NCBI RefSeq assembly: GCF_040183065.1
Contig: NC_091118.1
Coordinates: 212,343,029-212,407,028, forward strand
Direction of reading: 5' to 3'
DNA length: 64,000 bases
From: Periplaneta americana
Taxonomy: Eukaryota; Arthropoda; Insecta; Blattodea; Blattidae
Shown here piece by piece: positions 35,201 through 47,200 of the stretch. The position numbers and the translations under genes were made by a program. The stretch's first letter is position 1. Each line of letters starts with the position of its first letter. The notes below the pieces were generated by a model that worked only from the letters and a program-made list of their open reading frames with translations, ran no database searches and was not told the DNA's origin.

Positions 35201-38200
35201 TGATTGGTCTTCTTATTGGAGCTCGTGGTGTGATTCCCAAGTTCTTTGAAAGCTTCAGGAAGACTTTTGAACTACCACAGACACTTACTGCTGACATCAT
35301 AACTTCAGTTTTGAAACGCTCTTGCCAAATTCTGAGTCATCATATTCACTCTGTTTAATTTTTTTTATTCACTTTATATTCATATATGTTTATTTTAATT
35401 TTCTTTCTACAAAATTTATGTAAACATTTAATATTGTAAAATTCATGTAGGAGAGTATACTGAGTCCTTCTGGGCTACCTCCAATGGGAGGCAGTTATTA
35501 TCTTATCTTATCTTATCTAAGGTACAAGTAAGGTTCTTAAATTGAGAGCAGGGGCCATCAGACCCTGGGTTGTCAGACGTCCTGGATTTCCCAGGATTGT
35601 TCTGGATTTTAATTATATGTCCTGTGTCCTGGATTGAGTTACATTTGTCCCGGAATGTAGAAACAAATTAGGAACATTTATCGTGTAGGGACAAGACAGC
35701 CCGATTCAGTCACTGTTGCAAAATTTTGTGAATGACACAGCTCTGCGTTTGCAAGTCATTACATGATATCAGTCACACAATTCGCTGCAAAGTTCACACA
35801 CACAGCTGGATTGTTCTTAATTATTAGTAGGCCTATATGAAATAGGTGGTATGAAAAGACATTATGTAGACTTGTCACGTCAAAATGTTTGTGTTACTAG
35901 TATGGATGAGGCTGTAATATGACATTATTTTCTAGGCTTTATCAATAATTCAAAGGAAATTTCATAATCTAGGAAAAATGTAACAAATTTAAACGTTTGG
36001 ACCCTAAATAAATAGTTTAAATACATAAAACGAATAACATATTACCGGTTCTTCTGCATGGTTGTGAAACTTGGACTCTCACTCTGGGAGAGGAACATAG
36101 GTTAAGGGTATTTGAGAATAAGGTGCTTAGGAAAATATTTGGGGCTAAGCGGGATGAAGTTACAGGAGAATGGAGACAGTTACACAACACAGACCTGCAT
36201 GCATTGTATTCTTCACCTGACATAATTAGGAACATTAAATCCAGACGTTTGAGATGGGCAGGGCATGTAGCACGTATGGGCGAATCCAGAAATGCATATA
36301 GAGTGTTAGTTGGGAGACCGGAGGGAAAAAGACCTTTAGGGAGGCCGAGACATAGATGGGAGGATAATATTAAAATGGATTTGAGGGAGGTGGGGTATGA
36401 TGATAGAGACTGGATTAATCTTATTAATAAGTATTTAATGAATTTCAATCTTAAGGCATATAAACTTGCAAATGTTTATTTGCTATTTAATCACAATATA
36501 TGAACGTTTTCGCCTTAAGATTGAAATTCATTAAATACTTATTAATAATTTACCAGGCATATTGATATATTAAAATGAATTGTAAATTACTCAATGTCAA
36601 TCAGACAACTTTGTACAAACGCTAAATCTGAAGATGCCCTAAACGGCGAAAACGTTCATATATTGTGATTAAATAGCAAATAAACATTTGCAAGTTTATA
36701 TGCCTTAAGATTGAAATTCATTAAATATTTATTAATAATTTACCAGGCATATTGATATATTAAAATGAATTGGATTAATCTTGCACAGGATAGGGACCGA
36801 TGGCAGGCTTATGTGAGGGCGCAATGAACCTCCGGGTTCCTTAAAAGCCATTTGTAAGTAAGTAAGTAAGTAAAACGAATAACATCAGTTGTATTTCAAA
36901 TTGAATTAATTCAAATAGACCTATGTAAGTTAGTCACGTTAAGGTAAGCAGTATCATCACCTGTCTTGGATTCCTCATGAGAGAATCTGGCAACCCTGAT
37001 TGGACCATAAAATAACAACTTCAAACTGAGAAAGTATGCCTCTAAAAAGTAGTTCAAGATGTGCTAAAATGGTTTCTTTAGAATGTGGTAGGTTATCTGA
37101 AGCAACATTACTACAACCTAGTATGTTGCATGTCTATATGCCAAAGACAACATGTAAAAGACTTCTCTAAAATTGACCCCAGTGGTGGCTGTGAATTTCA
37201 TTCTATGTAATGCAAGCAAAATTCTCTGCAAAGTCTATATGTAAAATGGACAGTTTTTTTTTTCTTTGTCAAACACAGATGATCCAGCATTTCCTCTCTC
37301 CTGGTAGGTCTTTACTTATTCCAGCTTTAAATAAACGTGCTTGATTTGTGAACTAATGTTGCAAAAGCTTCTCAACAAAACCTCCTGCTAGGAGCCATCA
37401 TCTTTCTAAACATACTCTGAAGATTCAGATGGAAGTTCATTGGACTCAAGGATCTGTAGCTCATTGTTAAGCATATCTTTACGTCATGAGCATTCACTAA
37501 GTCAACATGCGTCTTTAAATAAAGATTAGCCATAACAGAGGCTGTATGTGAAGGGCCAAAGAGATAAACTGTAAAAAACAGAGCTTTCTTGTGCAGCTAG
37601 GAATATCATATCATACATTTTGCACATCTAAGGGAGAAGCTAGGTTCTTAATAAAATTAAAATGGGACTTATCATTTTTCTGAGTGAATTGAGCCAGGGA
37701 CATAGTTTTTTTTATACTAATTTTCAAAGATAATGGCACTTACAGCCTTTTTTATGTCCAGTCTTCATTTAGTTTACAAGGAAACAATTCTAAATGTGTG
37801 AAAGCTTTGATGATCTGTGAAAGGCATTAATTGCTTAAATTAAATGCTCATGATAAGCACAAAGGCAGATAGGAGTACTTTTGTTTGATGTAAAACAAAA
37901 CACAACACAAACACAAGAACACAAGAAATACATCACACTAACATGCGAAAATAAAAACACACACAAGATCGCATCCTCATTCAGAAAACAGAAATACAAC
38001 ATAGCATACAGAACAGAAAACACACTACAAAGACATCTCAACACACAAACAAATAAATACAACCACACAGGCGTATACAAACTCACATGCAATAGTTGCG
38101 ACAGTTTCTACATTGGACAACAGGCAGATCATTCCAAACTCGATGCAAAGAACACATTAAAGCAATAACCAGAGGACACAATACATCTACATATCCCGAA

Positions 38201-41200
38201 CACATAACTAATGCTAACCACATATACAATAACATAAATACAACATGGAAATCCTACACATACAACCCAAAAACCAAAATCTCAACACACTAGAACAATA
38301 TGAAATATACAGACACACTAAAACACACCCTAATCAAATTCTCAACACACAGATCAATTTCAGAGCACACACACTATTTGACACAACTCTTCAACACACG
38401 AACGCACCCACACAACAGGCAGCGAAGTTGAGATAGCGCCGAGATCTAGTAGGCACTGAGGATGGTGTCAAGTAGCACCGAAACAGCTGTAAGCCGCACA
38501 TGCTTACGTAATTAACACGAGTAAGATCGCCATTTAATCAATTATTTATATTCAAGTGTTAAAAGTAGTGTACGAAAGTTTCAACATGAAATAGTACATA
38601 TATAAAATCCGGTAGAACTAGCAGAAAAGCCACTAATTTGGCAGCATTGGGACTGGCTAGTGTGTTGTACTATTATACAGCCTCTATGTTGAAAATTCAA
38701 GCACACTAGATTGAAAACTAGCCTACGTATTTTCAACAACTTTCCCCTCTTTTCATTTTTTGCTATCAGCATTAATAACGTAGTTTGTGTCGCCGGACTG
38801 TTGAATCACCCTGTATAGGTAATATTTCATGAACAATGGATTTTAGGGGCATATAACTCTCGCTCTGCCATTTATCACTATCTTATGAAAGAAAACAAAA
38901 TTCTGAAGAATAAAAAAGTGAGCCAGTTTTTGGCCTTTGTCTCTTTTAGTACATAGGCTTATCCATTAATTTTCTGCATCGTTTCTAGATAAGTTTACTT
39001 GTAGATTCTGAATATTAAATAAAATCCCTCCGATAGCTTACGAGGAATCACTCTATATAGACACAAAGCAGGCAGGTATGCGGAGAGGTAGATACACTCT
39101 AGGCAGAGAACTGGCAGATGGAGCAGTGGCTTAGCCAGGAATTCATGATTGGGAGGGGGGGAGAAGGCCAAGTTTTGGAAACATTACACGGCAAATTTGC
39201 CTATAACTTGCATGCTAGATATTTAAAATGCAGTTATAATTATTTTTTAACACTACGAAATTTAAAATACTTAAGGGGAAAAGATGGTATTTTTTGGTGA
39301 AAAATGAATAAATTAAAAAAAAAATCTTTAAAATACTCTGTGATATGTGTGGAATGCATAACATAACAATTTGTGGCTATTTGTGCCCTTATCGGATGTT
39401 GAGTCGCCATTTTTAAACTTCCTGCGTTATGGATTTTTAAATCACTCGCCCACTTTTATTGTTGTTTCCGGTAAATTTAAATTTTCAAAAAAAAAAAAAT
39501 TTTTTTTCTTTAAAATACCCCTTGATATGTGTGGAATGCATTGCATAACATTTTGTGGGTATTTGTGCCCTTATCGGATATTGAGACGTCATTTTTAAAC
39601 TTCCTGTACTATGGATTTTTAAATCACACGCCCGCTTTTATCGGTTTCCAGTAACTTCATTTTTTTTGCTACATTTCCAGACAAAAATGGATATAATTTC
39701 TGAACTATTAAAGATACATGCATGAAATTTAGAACACACATTCTTTAGACTATTAAGAAACTTTTCTCTGTAACAGAATTTTGTTAATTGATTTCATTTT
39801 AAAAATACGTCCGTTTGTTTGAAAGAAAAGAAATCAGAAAATTGTTATTAAAGTTTATCGTTTATTTTACAAATGTAGGGACTAATATCAAAATTCTGTT
39901 ACAGACAGTTTGTAGAACATGGTTTTGCAAATACATTGCAAAAGTCTGTTTGAATCTATCTTTAAAAACGGTTTAGATATATCGGTTTGAGTACAATCCT
40001 GCATGGGGTATATTTTTTTTCAAATTTGGGCCCCCAAATAACTTTTTTTTTTTTCAAAATATTTTTATTTGGTTGAGTTGCCACAGCTATGAGCTCTCTA
40101 CATACAAAAAATTAATATTTTACACCAAATAGGAAAAAAGTTAAAAAAAATACCATCCTCTCTGCTTAAATTTAGATTCCCCAAAATTTGTTACAAAGCA
40201 AAATCCATTTTCCCTTGTTGAAAAGTGAATGAACAGATGATGACCCTAAATATAGTTAATGTGTTGAGAACAGTAGCTTCATAATTTCTTTGAAACAACT
40301 TGTCAGCAGAAATATATAAAGGATTTATTATTCTAAGTATTGGCCATTGTCAGTTGAAAGAGCAAAACAATATTTTTCTTTCAGTTTCGCACTCACAACA
40401 CTAGTAATGGATTGTTCATGGTTTAAATCTAATAGCTATAATTTTAAATATTTACTGACCACCCTCCCCCCTCCAGCTCCTTCACTGATGGGGGAATGTT
40501 TGGACCTCTCTTAAAATTTGTCACCAACAAGCTCAATCATTCTACTAACTTTGCAATGATAAAAAAATTTCCAAGGAAAGATGCTAAAACTGTGTACTAC
40601 GAAAGTTTTGGAATGGACTCCATCGAGGAGAAAGAGGAAGCAGTAGACCTCAAAATATGGTTGCAGGAAATTAAGAAGGCGCTGGAAACAAAGAGGACTA
40701 CAAGAACGGAAATGGAAGGATAGAGGAAGTTGGAGGGAGAGGATAAAAGTGTAAAAAATTGGACACGGGAAGATGCTCTTATACATTGTAAACCTGTATT
40801 ATAACAATAATAATAAAACATGCTGGAAAAAACAATTGCATTTTTAGTGAATTATCAGAAATAGGAGGAAAATTATTAACAATATTAATCGTGACATGCA
40901 TGCGCGCGCACGCACACACACACACACGTTCTCCCGAAATAACTTACAAATGACTTTTAGAGAACCCGAAGGTTCATGCCATCCTCACATAAGCCCGCCA
41001 TCGGTCCTATCCTGAGCAACATTAATCCAATCCCCACCTTGATATCCCACCTCCCTCAAATCCATTTTAACATTATCCTCCCATCTATGTCTAGGCCTCG
41101 CCAAAAGTCTTTTTCCTTCCAGCCTCCCAACTAACATTCTATATGTATTTCTGGATTCTCCCACACGTGCTACATGCCCTGCCCATCTCAAACGTCTGGA

Positions 41201-44200
41201 TTTAATGTTTCTAATTATGTCAGGTGAAGAATACAATCCGTGCAGTTCTGTGTTGTGTAATTTTCTCCATTCTCCTGTAACTTCATCCCTCTTAGCCCCA
41301 AATATTTTCCTAAGCACCTTATTCTCAAACACCTTTAACCTCTATTCTTTTTTCAAATTGAGAGTCCAAGTTTCACAACCATACAGAACAACCGGTAAAA
41401 TAACGGTTTTATAAATTCTAACTTTCAGGTTTTTTGAGAGCAGACTGCATGACAAAAGCTTCTCAACCGAATAATAACAGGCATTTCTCATATTTATTCT
41501 TCGTTTAATTTCTTCCCGACTATCATTTATATTTGTTACTGTTGCTCCAAGATATTTGAATTTTTCCACCTTTTCAAAGGATAAATTTCCAATTTTCATA
41601 TTTCCATTTCGTACTATGTTCTGGTCACGAGACATTATCATATACTTCTCTCGAAATAGCACTTTGAAAAATTTATTTCCTTGACAATCTCTAAGTTTTT
41701 TTGCACCTGTAACCTTCCTTTATAATTAGAAAGTATCTTCACGTGCTTGGCCTATCTTAGAACTGTCATTTTCGTAATGGCTTTCTTTTTATATTCAAGA
41801 TAGTAATCTGGGTCAGTTCTGAAATAAATGTGTGAACACTAAACGAAATATCACACATAGCTGAATGTATATTATTATTTAAAGATCACATATGTAGCCA
41901 AGGACTGAAAAGATAATTTTATTCTCCCTTGAATTCATCACTGAATGCAGGTTGCCGAATTGTTGATACCGTTTTTATGTTTATAAAAATGGTATAAGAG
42001 TTCTGTTTCTAGCTTTGTAGAACCTGATATGGAATGTATAACTTTCATTTGTGTAGTACAGTGACTGTCTGGTACAGAGGTTATATGATAAATTGCAGAA
42101 GTCTCGCTATCTGAATCCAGTAGATAACATTCTGTAATCAATCTTAAATTAATTGACAAGACTCATCGTGTGTCTTGTGATACGAGGAAGGCTTTCGTGC
42201 TAATTCCGAAGTCTTGTTTTCATGTCTTTTCTGTATGGGTTTTCTCAACTTCATGAAAATATCGCAACAAATGTCGAACTGCCTTTTATACGTGTACATG
42301 AAAGTTTGCAAACTCCAAACTTCCATGCTTATGCTTACGTGATTTGCAAACAGAACACAATCGTGGAGCGCTGAAGTATACGACAGAATATGAGGAAATG
42401 GCGTCGTTGTTATGTTTCCATGGTTACCTAGTATGTTTGCGATTATGTTTATGTTCCCATCGTGAATGATGGTATGACTTACTTACTTACAAATGGCTTT
42501 TAAGGAACCCGAAGGTTCATTGCCGCCCTCACACAAACCCACCATCGGTCCCTATCCTGTGCAAGATTAATCCAGTCTCTATCATCATATCCCACCTCCC
42601 TCAAATCCATTTTAATATTATCCTCCCATCTACGTCTCGGCCTCCCCAAAGGTCTTTTTCCCTCCCGCCTCCCAACTAACACTCTATATGCATTTCTGGA
42701 TTCGCCCATACGTGCTACATGCCCTGCCCATCTCAAACATCTGGATTTAATGTTCCTAATTATGTCAGATGAAGAATACAATGCGTGCAGTTCTGCGTTG
42801 TGTAACTTTCTCCATTCTCCTGTAACTTCATCCCGCTTAGCTCCAAATATTTTCCTAAGAACCTTATTCTCAAACACCCTTAACCTATGTTCCTCTCTGA
42901 GTGAGAGTCCAAGTTTCACAACAATACAGAACAACCGGTAATATAACGGTTTTATAAATTCTAACTTTCAGGTTTTTTGAGAACAGACTGCATGACAAAA
43001 ACTTCTCAACCGAATAATAACAGGCATTTCCCATATTTATTCTGCGTTTAATTTCCTCCCAAGTGTCATTTATATTTGTTACTGTTGCTCCAAGATATTT
43101 GAATTTTTCCACCCCTTCGAAGGATAAATCTCCAATTTTTATATTTCCATTTCGTACAATATTCTGGTCACGAGACATAATCATATACTTTGTCTTTTCG
43201 GGATTTACTTCCAAACCGATCACTTTACTTGCTTCCAGTAAAATTTCCGTGTTTTCCCTAATGGTGGTATGACTTCTTGATTTTACTGTAATGTTAAGTT
43301 AACGCTTACGTTATATTTAATTTTCATTTTGAATGAGCCTTTAGACACAAAAAGTGACCGATCTCCTGTAGCGTGAATTTGTAAAAGTCCACTTTGGGCA
43401 GTGCCTGGTTCACACAACTAGAGAGAGGATATTTATTTTGCACCAAATTTACCACTTAAATAGCTATATTTCTTATGGGTTAGTTGTAACACTTGTAGGT
43501 ATGTTTTAGAATTCATATATGCAGTCCAATATAGCAAGTGTTTAAATATTGTAACTGATTATCAGGCTTCGAGACTTCGGACCCCATAGAGCAGTTCAGT
43601 GGGAAAGCGCATAACAGCGTACTGAGTATAATGGTAAAGCGTACAGTGGGTGGGGGTACTGTAGAATGAATGCCAACAAATACGCAAAGGAAAACACTCT
43701 GGATTTGAAGGTTCTGATGAATAATTTGGTTTTCATACAAACCTATTTTCAAAATGTGTCTGAAACTATTACACGGTTATAAAAGTCTAAGCAAGAGATG
43801 CCGGAAGCCCTCAAATTAATTTAGAAAATGACACAGAGAATTAATGAGGCACCAAGTACACAGGTTACTGGACGTGTAAAACAGAAGTGGAAATCAATTT
43901 TATGTAAAAATAACGGATATGGAACATTGTGTAATATAAACAGCAAATTAGTGGACATAGAGTCACCCGAGAATAAAGGACTGCCTCTTAGAGACTGCAA
44001 TGATGTTAGGTTTCTTCGTTTTGCTCCTATCACGTCATGTGACATAGAACGTAGCTTTTCACAGTACAAACTGTGTTTGGCAGATAAGGGGAAAATATTT
44101 ACGTTTGAAACACTGAGGATGTATCTTGTAGTACATTACAATTCGGTGCTGTAACTGCACTTCCTAAAGACGACCAATAGGATAAATGAAGAAATTAAAA

Positions 44201-47200
44201 TTGCTACATGTTTATTTCCACCATTAACACTGTGTATAATTAAACAAAAATGCTTATAAAAGACAAGAGAATAAATACTTTTCACATTCTTTTGACATTG
44301 TCATTGTGTAATCTATATTTACTTTCAGAATGTACATATGTGTATGTTTCCCCATACTACCGTACTCTATTCTAAATAGCAACATTGTTACCTCAACACA
44401 TCTCTACCTTTCACTACCTGCAGCGAGTCAACAACCTATAGTACATGCACAGTAAACTTATTGTATCGGGTCCCAAGTCTCGAAGCCTGCTGATTATGTA
44501 CATCTGTGTTTCTGTGTGGTCTAATTAGGGCAGGCCAGAATGAAAAGTATTTTCTGATTAAATTTCCAACAGTACATGTAATGTAAACACTTTCCAATAC
44601 CATGAATGTAAAGAAAAAGATGAGAAAAATATGTATTGGTATTTGTTTAACCTGGTAGAGACAAGGTCATCTGGCCTTCTCTTCCCATCTAGCAGGGGAT
44701 TAAAACTATAATATTAAGAATACAATTCAAATTAAAATGACAATATTAAATTCACAATTACAATAAAAATCAAAGTACTGTAACAATACCTGATTAATAA
44801 AGACTGGACAAGTTATTGTAGAAGTTGGGCAAAGAAAGAATTAGTTACTGAAGTACAAATTAAATGTAGAATAATAATAATTATATACGGATGAAATTGC
44901 CGGAGATTAAGAATAAAGAGAACTACATAGGTTGGATAAAAAGTAATGGCAACACTGCTGTCACATGACGATGGTGCGTTCGAGAGCTGCCAGCTGTGTG
45001 GACATGAACAAGGACTGTTAGATGAGTTAGTGCAGCCAGCGGCGACAGTACTCCATCAATCTACTGCAGTGTGTAGAACGTTCACTTTCATAGGGATAGT
45101 GCGAGCGCCCTAAGACCATCCTTACAAAACTAGAGCAACGTTCCTGGATCAAAATTGAAATGGCACGAGGTCATAGTGCACAAGAATGTTTTCAGGGACT
45201 GCGTGAAGCATGTGGCGATGCAGCATTGCCATATCGTACAGTTGCACGATGGGTTAAAACGTTCTGGGAAGGACTTGTTGCACCGGTACCAAAGGGAAGG
45301 TGACGACTTTCTTGGACGAATCGTCGCCATGGACGAAACCTGGACTCGCTCGTATGAACCAAACTTGAAACGCCAATCAAATGAATGGAAGCATCCCGGT
45401 TCTCCTCGTCCAAAGAAAGTGCGCCCTACACAAAGTGCTGTGAAGGAGATGTTCATTGTGGCGTATGACATTGATGGGGTAATACTGCACCACGCTGTAC
45501 CTCCAAGGCAGACGGAAAACGCGGACTACTGGAACATCCTCCGTACTCACCCGATATGATCCATGCGATTACGATCTTTTCACCAAAGTGAAAGAACTAC
45601 TGCGAGGGACCCGGTACAATACCAGAGATGAACTTATCCGTGCTATAGGGCGGTCAATACGGAACATCAACAAAGATGGACGCGCTGATGGTGTACGACG
45701 CCTTCCGAACATTTGGCAAAAGGTAATAAATAAGGGGATCGACTATATAGAAGGTACGTAAATGTTGTACCCCTGTGAATAAAGCCATGTCAGAAATATC
45801 GAACTGTTGCCATTACTTTTTATCCAACCCAAGTATTTACACGAAACCATGTCTGAACGAGTCTCAATTACTGACAAAGTGCCTAGTAAGTTTGGCTTTG
45901 AATTTAATATATTATGCTTATTAATTCTGGCAAAGCTTTCAAAATTTCCCTCACCTTTTAAACTTTCTGGGTGGTTGGGGTGTATTTCGTATTTTAAATT
46001 TATTTTGTTTCATAGATGATAAATCAACATGGTATGTTTAGGATACGGAACAAATTAAAAATTTCACAAAAATATAATACACAGTAAGCAGGTTAATTGA
46101 ATTTACAGTTGAGTAAAGGTATAAATATGGAGGAATTTTGTTAATTCTACTCAAAATTTTTTCACAGTCCTTATCTTAACGCTTGTTTATTTTTTCATTA
46201 TAACGGACAGGTATTGTGATACTGGAAAAATTACAGATTTTAACAAATACATGAGTTTTCAATCTTTTATTTCGAGAGAATACGTGTGTGCATGTGTGTG
46301 AGAGAGATATTGTTAATGATGTTCCTTCTGTTTCTGACAATGCAATATCCTGTATTCCAGTATCTTTATTTGAAAATATCACTCATTGCAAAGTTAGTAG
46401 AATGGCTGAGGTTGAAAGTGATACATTTTAAATCTATTAAAGAAGCTTTTAGTAGTAAAACGAACATTTTCTGTGAACTTCTGGAAAAAGAATTAAGGAA
46501 GAGACTAGCGAAGTACTTTGTGTGGAGTGTGGTACTGTATGGGCAGAAAGCTTGACATAACGACGAAGTGGTAAAAAATGGCTAGAAGCATTTGAAATTT
46601 ATTTTATTTATTTAATTATTTATTTAACCTGGTAGAGATAAGGCCATCAGGCCTTCTTTTCCCCTCTACCAGGGGATTACAACTACAATATTAAGAATAC
46701 AATTACAATTATAATTACAATTAATATTAAATTTACAAATACAATAAAAATCAAAGTACTAAAAGATTAACTGATTAATAAAAGCTAGACAGTTTATTGT
46801 AGAAGTTAAGAAAAGAGAAACATTTTTCCTTTTATTAATTAAGTAAAAATTAAACCTACTCTACGCAGTAAGAAAAATGCTTAATAAGTTTGTTTTTGAA
46901 CGCTACTATATTCTGACAATCTCTGATGTCACTGGGTAGGGTATTCCACAAGCGAGATAGTGTATGATGATGAATACGATGATGATTTGTGTGTTGGTAT
47001 GAAATGTGAATATAGAGAAGAATGGAGTATGTGAAATGGACAGACAGAATAAGAAATCAAGTTGTGTTGGAAAGAGTGATGAAGAAAAAGAATGATGCTG
47101 AAACTGATCAGGAAGAAGAAAAGGAATTGTCACTGACTGAGAAGAAACTGCCTACTGAAGGATGCACTGGAAGGAATGATGAATAGGAGAAAAGTTAGGA

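Larger units (their letters stand above)
36041..36870 (+). pseudogene. RTE-like LINE (copy 8) with a nested fold-back insertion
   Basis: Starts at the LLYGCETW region and ends with (GTAA)n. It is flanked by the perfect 15-bp duplication TAAAACGAATAACAT (36026-36040 and 36871-36885). Its C-terminal codons are split at 36422 by a 348-bp element. A one-base loss near 36822 also shifts the end. Confidence 0.9.
35565..36998. mobile_element. Probable hAT-like remnant hosting a LINE
   Basis: Left end CTGGGTTGTCAGACGTCCTG and right end reverse complement CAGGGTTGCCAGATTCTCTC look like decayed hAT inverted repeats. Outside them ATCAGACC (35557-35564) and ATTGGACC (36999-37006) match at 6 of 8 bases, a possible 8-bp duplication. 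No transposase seen. Confidence 0.4.

Noticed and set aside
40496..40723. 75-codon frame [17 protein letters not shown]
   Set aside because: No recognisable family, no splice context and AT-rich flank; likely chance.
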